DNA from: Lytechinus variegatus
Taxonomy: Eukaryota > Echinodermata > Echinoidea > Temnopleuroida > Toxopneustidae
Direction: 5' to 3'
DNA length: 64,000 nt
NCBI RefSeq assembly: GCF_018143015.1
Contig: NC_054740.1
Coordinates: 73,677,856 to 73,741,855, forward strand
Positions within the stretch are counted from its first letter, which is position 1, and every line of letters begins with the position of its first letter. Positions 22,419-33,309 of the stretch are shown here, in pieces. Under the pieces are notes generated by a model. That model was not told the origin of the DNA. It searched no databases and saw nothing but the letters and a program-made list of their open reading frames with translations. The translations under genes and the position numbers were made by a program.

Positions 22419-24059
22419 TGATATCAGTGCTCCTCCATCTAGTTAAGAATGTTATTCCCTTGGGTCTGTCAACTTGCTTACTAATCTGATGAAGAATCAT
22501 TAAGCTCCTCCCCCTCCCCCTATATCCTCTCAAAAAAAGAAAATGATATTAATGAATTCTGGGAACAAAATAAATAAATGAATAATCAGGCATCAAAATC
22601 CTAAGTACTGGTAGTAATATTCTAAACTAGTTATGGAGGAGCTATCCGTGCAGATCTTTACATTGTGCAATGATTACCAAACAGTATGTTCTAAGGATAG
22701 AGGGCAGATTTTGGTGACTTCAGGAGAATATGATGACGACGATGCAGATCCAAGATGATGGAAGTCATGTATATATACACACATGGTTTTAAGATCAGCG
22801 GCCCAGAGAATAGTTACTATTGACCGTACAGTGTTCCTAGATAGTTAATAGCACAAAGGTCGTATATGACATCGGCGTGGCAACCAGGGAAATCTATGGG
22901 GAAGCTGAACTTTTGCCACATTTTACCAACTGAAGTCATAGTCAAGCAATTGAATTGAACAATTTGTGATAATTTATCTTCATCATTTGTATTGGAGAAG
23001 ATATACCTAATCAAAGCTAGTATCGAGCTGGCTCATATTCTAGCTCATAAACATGTGCACTGTTATCAGGGAAGTGGAGTTAGATAGAATATATACTTGG
23101 GCCTTTGGTAAAACAAGCAGTCCTTTATTCTATGCAATTATTAGCATACCTGAATTACTTCAAGATGACAGTTTATTATCAATTGTACTGGGGTCATATA
23201 TTAGCATGAAAAAATAAAGAAGGAAAGCATCAACAGATTGCAAATTGGATTTGATACATGTTACCTCTGGCTGCTATTAGTAATGAAATCTGAGAAAGAA
23301 AGAACAGCAAGCATGAAATTTGTTCAAAACCGTCTCCTTCAGTTTATATTTATATTTTTGTTCAAGGAAATTGGTTATGATATACAGTGACATGTAATCG
23401 TTTGAATATGATTTTTACACATGATTTATTGTTCATTAAAAAATTATACATGTTCATGCACAACATCATTATTTTTTTGTTTGATGCCTCTGCAAGTGTA
23501 GAATATTGTTTTCCTCCATTCTTTATTTTCAATTTTTGACCAAATTTCTTGTATCTTTATTTATTGATCTGACATATCTTTGGTTGACTGCATTATAGTT
23601 AACTGCGCATAGTTTTAAGAATGCTTTTTCTTTGAAAAGGACAAAAAAAATGCTCACAAGCCCTGTATTTTATACATAAAAGTTTGAGGACATGTGATTG
23701 TAGTTTATTTGAAACAAACCTTATCTCAAATTTTACAGGTGTATTAAAGTAGGATTGACAAATTCAAATTAATTTATTACCATATTTCATTACTACATTA
23801 TTTCATCGAAAGTACTCTCCCATCTTAAAGTCTGTAATTTGATATTCCAGTGTGATTAGTTGAGAGGGAGAAGAGAATAAAGATGAGAAAGCAGATTAGT
23901 TTAGGAGCAGAAGAAATCGAATAAAAAGGAGAATTAGGAGAAGGGAAGTAGAAGAAGAAGAAAAAAAAAGATGAGAAACTAGATCAAAAAGAAGCATATA
24001 ACTGCAATCGTATCAGAACAATGTGCATGCATTGACGCCGGTGCTTTGATAGAGGGCAA
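22419..24059. other. tyw5 3' flank and intergenic DNA
   Basis: It contains the likely tyw5 3' UTR (AATAAA at 22569-22574, another near 23213) and AT-rich sequence. 23860-23990 is purine-rich (GAAGAAG words). No other gene was recognised. Confidence 0.5.
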
Positions 24060-27000
24060 CAAACAGAAGGAGATAGAGAGAAAACTCTAGATGATATACA
24101 TTTTCAAAACATTAGAGGGCGCTATTTCAGAAACGAATGGTCACTGATGCGTAAAACACAGTTGGATTATGTGAAATCATACAAATGGCAAACTCTCAAA
24201 ATATAAGACCAATAAATATTTTTTAAAAAAGGAAGTTACAGCAATTTCGTTATTTTCCAACTTTGAAATAGACGGCGCTTTTTCTAAAGGTAATGGTCAC
24301 TGATGCATAACCAGCCAGAGAATTACAAAAGATGTTATCATGAGCAAATCCTGAAAATATGAAACCAAAATGGATGAAACCGAGGAAGTTACATAGAGAT
24401 ATATCTCTATGGCAATTTTACACTTTGAGATTTTTCAATAGAGGGCGCTTTTTCTAAAGGTAATGGTCACTGATGCGTAAAAAAAACTGAAAAAGGGTAA
24501 ACATGTTCCCATTAGCAAACCCTGAAAATATTAGACCACAATGAATGAAAACAAGGATATTATGGCCATTTTACTATTTTGCACTTTTTGACAGAGGGCG
24601 CTTTTTATTAAGGTAATGGTCACTGATGCGTAAAAAAACGTTTTAATTATGAGGGATGATATCCTGATCACACCCTGAAAAAATGAGACCAAAATGATTG
24701 AAAACAAGGAAGTAATGGCCATTTTACTATTTTCGACGTTTCAATAGAGGGCGCTATTTCTAAAGGTAATGTTCACTGATGCGTAACAATCTAGTGATTT
24801 TTTTTAGGATGTTACCATAAACAAACCCTGAAACAAAATCCAACATTAATGAAACTGAGGAAGTTATGGCCATTTTACTATTTTCGACTTTTCAATAGAG
24901 AGCGCTATTTGTTAAAGGTAATGGTCACTGATGGTCTCACAGGCCTAATTCATTCCCCATAGACTCATGTGTTAAATTGGCACTTTAAAAAATTCATAAA
25001 AAATAAGGATGAAATTCGGGGGTCGAATGTTTACTACCAGTGGATAGGATTTATATCTGGCAATCCATATCTGACCAGAAAAGGGTCCCTCGACCGGCTC
25101 ATTTTAAAAATAAATTGGCGTGTTTGAAGACACCGTCGGGGGGAGCAGATTCATCAACTCAAACAGCAAAATAGCCGTAATCCTTCCGCCAGTCAAAATA
25201 TAGTCCAAAATTGGTGATATTTCTTCCCAATTAGGGAAAAGGAAGTTCAGTAATTACCAAAAATAGAATCAGTGTTAGATGGACAATCATATGCATACAC
25301 TTTGTCAATCAGCCATATCAAAATAAAAAAAATAGCAATGGGTTGGCTCGAATGAATATCTAGGGCCTGCCACTAGTGATTAGGCCCGTGAGACCTGTAA
25401 TGTATGGCACATGAAGGTTTATTTTTAATTTACCTTCCTGGCTTTTCTTTAACATCTGTACACTCACTTTATCACAAAGAAATGCATGAAATATACAGAT
25501 GTGTTATGTAATGACCATTTCTAATGTTACTTCTAATGTCTAGTGCCCTATGTATTTACATACATCCTACATGCCTATGTGTAGCTCAACAATGGATGCA
25601 ATGTAGGGCCCAAATCCTATAATGCAAATTGTAGATATGAATAGTGTGCATATCTGGATTCAAGATCTGCCCACAATATAAATACCAGATTCACATGAGT
25701 TTAATTAGATAACAAAAAAAAGAAATGAGAATCAACATACAAGCATACTATACATTCACATCTTCCTATGACAAGGGCCCAAGCCAGGGTGTAAGAGAAA
25801 GAGACAGGGGGTTAGATGGCTTGTATTCTAAATGGATGGGGGCTAGTCTGGCTAGAAGTCAGTAAAAGTTGAACAAGATAGCAGAAGAACTCATTCTCAG
25901 CCCCCCCCCCAACATACTAACTATGCTTCCCCCCCTCCCTCTTGAATCCATCACTCTTCAGCCAAATTCTAAAGTTTTCTCTTCTCATTCCCTTCCCCAT
26001 GAACCAATTTCACAAGCGCAATTGATGCAAGGCCTATCTAATGTGTACTTTATCTCGTGATGGGTGCAATCCACGATTTACAGCAGCGCGCTCGTCGGTA
26101 TATACGAAAGCACACGACAACATGCTAGCAAGTCCCACGCACAGCCTACACAGCCTAGCCTAGGTACACAAACACAGAGTTAGTTACTAATAACAACTTG
26201 TTACATTGTACCTGTAGTACCCCCTATGTAGCCTTGTATAGCCATGAAGTTCAGTTTTTGGACCTCTTGATGATTGAAACATGTCTACTAGAAAAACAAT
26301 CTGCTACTGAAGAGTTGGGCAGGTATTTCATCCACTAAGGAATTCCCCATGTAATAGGCTATGGTCAAGGTTACCTATAGGTCTCACAGGCCTAATTCAT
26401 TCCCCATAGACTCATGTGTTAAATTGGCACTTTAAAAAATTCATAAAAAATAAGGATGAAATTCGGGGGTCGAATGTTTACTACCAGTGGATAGGATTTA
26501 TATCTGGCAATCCATATCTGACCAGAAAAGGGTCCCTCGACCGGCTCATTTTAAAAATAAATTGGCGTGTTTGAAGACACCGTCGGGGGGAGCAGATTCA
26601 TCAACTCAAACAGCAAAATAGCCGTAATCCTTCCGCCAGTCAAAATATAGTCCAAAATTGGTGATATTTCTTCCCAATTAGGGAAAAGGAAGTTCAGTAA
26701 TTACCAAAAATAGAATCAGTGTTAGATGGACAATCATATGCATACACTTTGTCAATCAGCCATATCAAAATAAAAAAAATAGCAATGGGTTGGCTCGAAT
26801 GAATATCTAGGGCCTGCCACTAGTGATTAGGCCCGTGAGACCTGTAGCATAAAAAAATAATGGATTGTGAGTATGAAACAATAAGCATACCCTTAAAATA
26901 TGAGACCGAAATGAATGAAAACAAGGAACTTATGGCCATTTTAATATTTCTTTACTTTGCAATAGAGGGCGCCATTTCTAAATGTAATGGTTACTGATGC

Positions 27001-27300
27001 GTAAAAAGCATATGTATTATGAGGGATGATAAGCCAGCCCTGAAAATATGAGACCGAAATGAATAACAACAACGTTATTGTCATTTCACTATTTGCTGAC
27101 TTTGCAATAGAGGGCGCTATTTCTAAATCTAATCACAGAGATACGATCTTACGTATACGTAAGCTCACACTGATGCGTAAAAATTTGTTGAATTGTGAAG
27201 GATGATACCATTAGTAAACCATGAAAATATCAGACGGAAATAAATAAAAACAAGGAAGTTATGGCCATTTTACGTTCTTCCTACTTTGCATTTCAATGAA
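24060..27300 (+). repeat. Minisatellite with ~150-bp unit, interrupted once
   Basis: At least eight diverged units share 'TAGAGGGCGCT.TTTCTAAAGGTAATGGTCACTGATGCGTAAAA' plus 'ACAAGGAAGTTATGGCCATTTTACTATTTT' (split here for reading). The AGAGGGCGCT-type core occurs near 24114, 24270, 24440, 24592, 24747 and 24896, then again near 26966 and 27108. The spacing is 148-170 bp. The run is broken by the 1.9-kb segment at 24933-26846. Confidence 0.8.
24933..26846. mobile_element. Young insertion flanked by two 467-bp direct repeats
   Basis: 24933-25399 and 26380-26846 appear identical base for base over 467 bp and enclose a 980-bp unique segment. Each repeat itself starts GGTCTCACAGGCCTAAT and ends ATTAGGCCCGTGAGACC (then TGTA), a 17-bp inverted pair with one mismatch. 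The enclosed segment has no long ORF, no primer-binding site and no polypurine tract that I could see, and the repeats do not start TG or end CA, so an LTR element is not supported. The minisatellite resumes cleanly after the insertion without an evident target duplication. The identity implies a recent origin. Family unassigned. Confidence 0.75.
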
Positions 27301-28669
27301 TATGTTTTTTTAACGTAGACTATTTTGGATTTGAATTTAGGGCAAGAAGATGGCATTTTGAAGGGCAAGTCGTTGTATTGAAATGAAACAACAACTCTGA
27401 AACAATTAATCTACAGCAATTTTTTATATGTCTGTAGCATGCAGGATAAGGGAGTTAGGACGGGGTTACGAATGGTATGCAAATGGACTAGAAATTTACA
27501 AAATGGCGCCTGTATGGTCATGCATGAGTGATTTTGGGAAATAAAAGAAGAGGCGCACAACCATGACAACTAGGGATGCTGGACAACCTGTCTACCAAAT
27601 TTGGATGAGGGACGGAACCTGGGCAAAGCTCACAAAAACCGCGGAATAGGATACGGAACAACAACAATAGCAATGTCGCCTGTAGGCGTCAATGCAAAGA
27701 GAAGGGAAGATTAGAACAAAGGGAATAGGAGGGAACTTGGGAAATCAACTTGAAAGGGAAGAAAATATTTGTCATGAGCAATTAAAGAGAGAAATAAAAT
27801 TCCAAAAAAGAAGAAGAGAGATCAGAGAGACGGGGATTCAACCTAAACGTGGAACACTTCATACTTTTTTTTGTCGGGTCCAATGTAATACAAGTGAATA
27901 TTGAGCTATTTAAAAAGGGATGTCATTTAGTTGAAAAAGGGTGGTGTGACAGTGTAACCAAACACAATTTTGTAACACTTAGGGGTGTTGCAAGAAAATA
28001 TTTGCGATCAATTGCAAATATTCTGTTGCAATTTTACAACTGATTGATCAACGTTACCTGTAGCAAATCAGATCAAACTACTTGTTTCAAGGAGCAAATT
28101 AGCAATCAATCACTAATTTGCAATTAACTGCAAGACATATGATTGATTTAGGGACCAAAATTTGACTTGCGAGTGATCGCAAGTTTTTTTGCACACCCCA
28201 TAGGTATTTTGCTTTAGTGGTCCAAAGTTTGCAAATACTCATTTTGTTCATGACAGAAACTGCTTAAAATGTTCGATTTCCATTTTAAATACATCAAATA
28301 CAATTAAAATTTAAGCCCACTCTTCCCGCCCAGGTTATTTGTTAGAGCTTATGAGGTACCTCATCTTGTTTGTAAGAATAAAGCTCAGATGTACTTCAAG
28401 TCTCATTCTTGAGGACTACCCCCTCAGAAAGTCTCCAAAAACAAAAATAAGTGTTTTTTTTTAATCCATCAGAAATATGATTGTAATCGTGGCAGTACTG
28501 ACACGAAGCGACCATGGCGACGGGTCACCCTTGAGTGACGGTTCAGTACTGAATCCACTTTTTCATTTTTGTAGGTCATCTTAATCATTGTTCTGAAATG
28601 TCTTTGATGAAACCAGTTGACTTCAGTTGGCGAGCATCGTAGGGTTTGCAAATTATCTTCTTACTCATG
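27301..28669. other. Intergenic, no gene recognised
   Basis: No exon-like frame with recognisable protein content. A purine-rich open stretch near 27692-27830 reflects composition. The end of this interval is the 3' flank of the GPCR gene on the minus strand. Confidence 0.5.
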
Positions 28670-29635
28670 TTAGCGACGACGCAAAAGGTTTCTTAGCTCA
28701 CGAGACGGATCAGGTACATCTCCAAAATGACATTTTATGACACATAGAAACGTCTGACGAAATATCGACTGTTTGAAAGCATAAACAAAAGGGTTTACGA
28801 TCGAACTGGCAAGGACTAACACCGAAGAAAATGTTAGAGGAATCGGATCAAGTCTGATGGTGACGCAGATTGCGAAAGCCACAATGCACAAGAAGAACAT
28901 GCACACGATAATCCCAACAGTTTTGGTGACCATGATTTCCTTTGCCCGACTTTGCTGAAGCCGATGTTTCCTTTTCCATATAAACAAGCCAATGTCGATA
29001 TAGGTACCTAGGAATGTTACGGCGGCAATGAAGCTCGGGACGGCCATAGTTGTGATCATATATTCGTAAGATACTGTATCATCTTTCCAAAGACAGACCT
29101 TAAACGATGACGAGTAGCCCAACTGCCCAGTGCCTGTCAATTGTGGCACCGTGAAAATACACACAGGAATGGTCCAGGAAACAAGAATCATAAAAAACAT
29201 GTTTCTTCGACTATAAATTCGACTGTATGTTGTACTAGATCGCGTTATTTTTATCCATCTATTCACGGCGATCAGCGCCATATTATTAATGCTTGCTATC
29301 ACCGTAAAGATCACGATGGCAGCGGAAGTTGCACAGAGGTGTTGTAGGCCCAAATTGGATCCATTCTCGCTCAAAAGAGAAAGGGCTTGGACTGGGAAGA
29401 AGACACAGTTAAGAAGATCAGTTAATGCTAGGCTGACGATGAAAACATTCGTTTTTGTTCGGAGTTTTGCTGAAAGAAAAACAGAGGCCAGCACCAGACC
29501 ATTTCCAATAAGACCGATAGGTGTCATCATAAAAATGATAGTCGCTGGGACGATAAAGACGTTGATATCAGCTGCCGTTACATTCATTCCTATTTCAGGT
29601 TTATATGCCATAATCCCAAAAGTAATGTAATCCAA
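28670..29635 (-). CDS. Class A (rhodopsin-like) G-protein-coupled receptor
   Basis: A single-exon 321-aa seven-helix receptor of the plasma membrane. Visible hallmarks: an N-glycosylation site at N18 (NVT), G44-N45 in TM1, LALTD with D73 in TM2, C101 and C181 for the TM3-ECL2 disulfide, N125-R126-W127 in place of DRY, W154 in TM4, P200 in TM5, and N281-P-F-V-Y285 in TM7, followed by a short basic tail ending LRRR. The TM6 CWxP motif is not preserved (FFLCIVAFAI). The N..R..W variant and short loops recall the melatonin-like / moody-like orphan receptors, and intronless orphan rhodopsin-type receptors are greatly expanded in sea urchins. The ligand cannot be inferred. M1, M9 and M17 are all possible starts; the longest is given. 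No truncation is seen. Confidence 0.9.
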   Translation of the reverse strand: MDYITFGIMAYKPEIGMNVTAADINVFIVPATIIFMMTPIGLIGNGLVLASVFLSAKLRTKTNVFIVSLALTDLLNCVFFPVQALSLLSENGSNLGLQHLCATSAAIVIFTVIASINNMALIAVNRWIKITRSSTTYSRIYSRRNMFFMILVSWTIPVCIFTVPQLTGTGQLGYSSSFKVCLWKDDTVSYEYMITTMAVPSFIAAVTFLGTYIDIGLFIWKRKHRLQQSRAKEIMVTKTVGIIVCMFFLCIVAFAICVTIRLDPIPLTFSSVLVLASSIVNPFVYAFKQSIFRQTFLCVIKCHFGDVPDPSRELRNLLRRR

Positions 29636-29892
29636 CGTTCACTTCATTAACCTGGCTCCCTGTAAGCCAAGCTGATCTCTCCTGAGTGATATCCCGACTA
29701 CTGATCCAATATGATTAACATGATTACTATTGTAAGTAAAAAAAACAAAAAAAAACGCGTGCACTACGGTTTTCTTAGTAATACATCACTAACATCAGCC
29801 ACATTTCCCCTACGTGCGCCATTCGGCGAGTCGAACAATAGCCGTTTTAACACTGAGTAATTGCAAAACAGAAATGGTAACGCACCTGATAC

Positions 29893-30019
29893 CATTGGCG
29901 GCGGAAGCCCAAAAAAGTAGGGGGGACACAGGCAAAAAATATTGACAGGGGAAAAAAAAAAAAAAGGTCATCAGCAAAAAATTTAGGGGGGGATCGTCCC
30001 CCCCCCCGCTTCCGCCGCC
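29893..30019. repeat. Short TIR repeat of the GGCGGAAG family
   Basis: GGCGGCGGAAGC at the left mirrors GCTTCCGCCGCC at the right, with GGGGG and CCCCC runs inside. Related sequence occurs at about 44160-44362, 51600-51742 and near 57690-57760. Confidence 0.65.
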
Positions 30020-30309
30020 TATGCCTGATACACAAAACTAATATGGTATTTCATGATCATGTTGGAGTATAAAAGCAGGGGCAGCTCCAGGATTTTTTTT
30101 TAATCCGGGAGGATGGGGGACAAGACCCGTAAGCCTGTTTTATCCGCTGTTTTTCAAACCCTTTTTCCAATTCAAAACCATAAGGGCCGTCACTTCTGTC
30201 ACCCTGGCTCAGATTTTGTGTAGTTATTTCCCAAGACAGACATAATTATGAGCTTTTGCATCATTACTTTCGTTACAAAACCATCCGCCTGCTGTATAGG
30301 TCGTAATCA

Positions 30310-31230
30310 GTGTGTTTAGATGGAATTTCATGAGCAAAATAATTGAACATTAATACCAGACTATGCTTGCTATACACGCAGGAGTTGCTAATTAGTGGCG
30401 TCAAATCTGAGACGCGGTAGGATTGTCATATGTTCTCAATCTATCTGAAAACAAGAATAATTACGACAGTTCTTGTTTTCATCTTTTACTCTCTTTCTTC
30501 TTCTTCTTCCCTTTCTTCTTCTTTTTCATCACCTTCTCCGTCTTCCTCCTTCTTTTTCCTTTTCTTTTTTTTTCTTCTTCTTCACCTTCTTCCTCATCTT
30601 CTTCTCCTTCTAACTCCCTTCTTCTTTTTCTTTCTCTTTTTCTTCTTCTTCTGCTTTTCCCCCGTTTTCCAAGGCAGCTACAATGAGATCAAAGCCTGCT
30701 AAATGATAACCGTCTTTGTGCAGATTTTCCATAGAAATTTGTCTGCCTAAGGGGTAAGGTTCCGATAATACGTGCAAAATTTGGGATACCTCAATAATAC
30801 CATACTATGCGTGGTATACACGCAGGGAGTTGCTAATTAGTGACGTCAAATCTGAGACGTGGTAGGTTTGGCATATATATGCCAAACCTACCACAGATTG
30901 AGAGCATATATATGCTCTCAATATGCTCTCAATCAATGAAAATCAATACGACAGTTCTTGATTTCGTATTTTTCTCTGTTCTTCTTTTTCTGTTTCTTCT
31001 TCTTTTTCTTCTGCTTCTTCTCCTTCTTCCTCTTTTTCTTCTTTTTCTTCTTCTTCTCCCTCTTTTCCTGTTTTTTTCCGTTTCCAATGCAGCTACAACG
31101 AGATCAAAGCCTGCTAAATGATACCATCTTTGTGCAGATTTTCTGTAGAAATTTGTCTGTCTAAGGGGGAAGGTTCCGATGAAATATTAATCTTATATAC
31201 GTGCAAAATTTGGGATATCTCTCTTGTATA
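30310..31230 (+). repeat. Tandem segmental duplication with TTC-rich tracts
   Basis: Two copies of a roughly 450-bp unit (about 30350-30795 and 30800-31220) share 'ACACGCAGG.AGTTGCTAATTAGTG', 'GCTACAA.GAGATCAAAGCC', 'TTTGTGCAGATTTTC' and 'CGTGCAAAATTTGGGATA'. Each has a long CTT/TTC tract in the middle. A third, partial copy starts near 31548. Frames across the tracts encode only F/S/L. Confidence 0.75.
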
Positions 31231-31547
31231 GACCTCCGAAATCTGCAGACCACAAGCCATGACCATGACAACAGCTGATACCGACAGGATTGGAAATTAG
31301 CTTTGAAAAATTAATACAAGTAGATTCGAGTCTAGTTTTGTTAGACAAAGTGCCTTGGAGGCCTATACGAATGAACGAAGTTCAGAATATTTTCCAGAAT
31401 ATTTGGATAAATGAATACACTGGTACAGTGTGCCCCGTGAGCCATCGGACTTGCCAGTGGTGGTATGTGAATGCCATATGTATATACGAGTTTATAATTT
31501 TACAGTCATTTATCAATTTGAACTAGAAGTATTGTAGCGGAGAGGGA

Positions 31548-31715
31548 TGCTTAAACAATAATACCAGAGCATATGTTGCTGATTAGTGACTTCAAATCTT
31601 GGACGACGTAGGGTTGACACATATTCTCCAACCTTGTGAAAATCAATCCGGAAACAAAGTATAAAATTATGATAATTCTCCATTTCCCCTATTTTTTTTT
31701 TCTTTTTCCATTTCT
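31548..31715 (+). repeat. Third, partial copy of the 30.3-31.2 kb unit
   Basis: AATACCAGA, GTTGC.GATTAGTGAC.TCAAATCT and the following pyrimidine run line up with the two upstream copies; the right half is missing. Confidence 0.55.
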
Positions 31716-32478
31716 TGGTCCCATCACTATTATAAAATTACAATATAGTTAATGAGACTGAACGTGGTTTGACCGTCAATCAAATGATCACAATATATGA
31801 AAATCACATTTTGGTCACAGTTTTTCAACAGTATTCATTGTGAGAAACAATTACAAAATTTGTCGGTACATAGGCCGATAATAGTCCTAATCTTTGGAAA
31901 CGTTACGTCACAAATAATTTAAGAAACAAGGTGAAACTAAGATACAGAGAGAGAGAGAGAGAAATTAAGAAGAAACGGTTGATGTAATGATAGAGAGGGC
32001 TTTATAAAGCCATTATTTTAATTTTTAAAGGCCCCTCACACGTATTCCACAGGAGCATCTCCACATTCCTTATATTCACCACTCCTCCCCTTCCTCTAAA
32101 AGTAAAATAAAAAACTTGGATCACCACAGTAATCCTTTTTAACCGGACTCCTTAGCCATGCGAAAATTAAGACATACTGTATATTCGAGAGCACGATTTT
32201 TAACAGAAAAAAGGTTATATAATTAAAGTTATTATCTTAATCCCGTAAACTCATGCGTTTCGTGGCTGAACGAGCCAAAAAGTCCCACCCCCCAAAAAAA
32301 AAAAAAAATCCAAATTGAGTGCGCTTTTAGACTAATCGCACGTACGAGGAGTGCCCGACGCAATCTCCCCCGATGACACTCATCGGGTATAAGTTTATTG
32401 TTCCCAGGGACTTTCAATTAGTTCGGTTGAAAACAGCATTGACGACGATTAGTCTTGAATGAAACTTTATTCGTTAAC

Positions 32479-33272
32479 ATGGTAAGTACTAAACTTAATC
32501 ACTACAACAATTTGGGAATTTTATGTCATTGATTTCAAACTTAGTGCAAAAAGAGGAAACAGCGAGAAAACCTCACTATTATTTTAAATCGGTAATACGA
32601 TTATTTCGTCACGTTGAGCCTCTTTGAAATAATTCAACGAATTCTATAGAAGTATTTCAGCCTTTATTTAAATGTAAGTAAGTTTGGTGAGGAACTTAAT
32701 TGACTAAACTGCTAAATATGCAAAAGAACGTCATTCATCTTTTATTGGGACCTTACTTTTACCTGCACATACCCAACGTTTGGCGTAAATACTGCTAAGG
32801 AAATGTATTCCAACGCATGCTGCTATTTTTATTGATTTGTTTATACTTTTGCCTGTTTTGATGTCTAAATACCATTCTATAATTCATTTCTTCATTTGTG
32901 AAACCTTGATTGGATCAGTTATAAAGTTCAAATCCACCCCCAAATAAAAGATGATCTGGAAGAATAGAGAAATGCCAAAATAAGCATAACATTCAATTTT
33001 AATCGCAAAATAAGACTGAAAGTTGGTACAGTTGCGGTTTCTTTATATCACTTCAGTCATCAGTAGGCACATTTGAAAGCCAAACGAGGTAACCAATGAT
33101 GTCACACACTCCATATTTCTCTTGTATATCATAAAAGTATCAAACGTCAGTCAAGTTTTCTCGAGGCAGTCAAATATATTGCTGTACACACGCGTGACCA
33201 AGTAATTTTCAAACACCCCCTAAACAAATTTTTCTCTGTGTGCAATAGTGCCCCTAAACAAGTTTTTCGCGG

Positions 33273-33309
<37 letters not shown>

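Noticed and set aside
24933-26846. LTR retrotransposon
   Set aside because: The direct repeats are LTR-like in size, but lack TG...CA ends, a recognisable primer-binding site, a polypurine tract or any coding region.
29289-29630. 113-codon plus-strand frame
   Set aside because: It is antisense to the GPCR and has no independent features.
30423-31164. Open frames of F/S/L-rich 'proteins'
   Set aside because: They only cross CTT/TTC tracts inside a tandem duplication.
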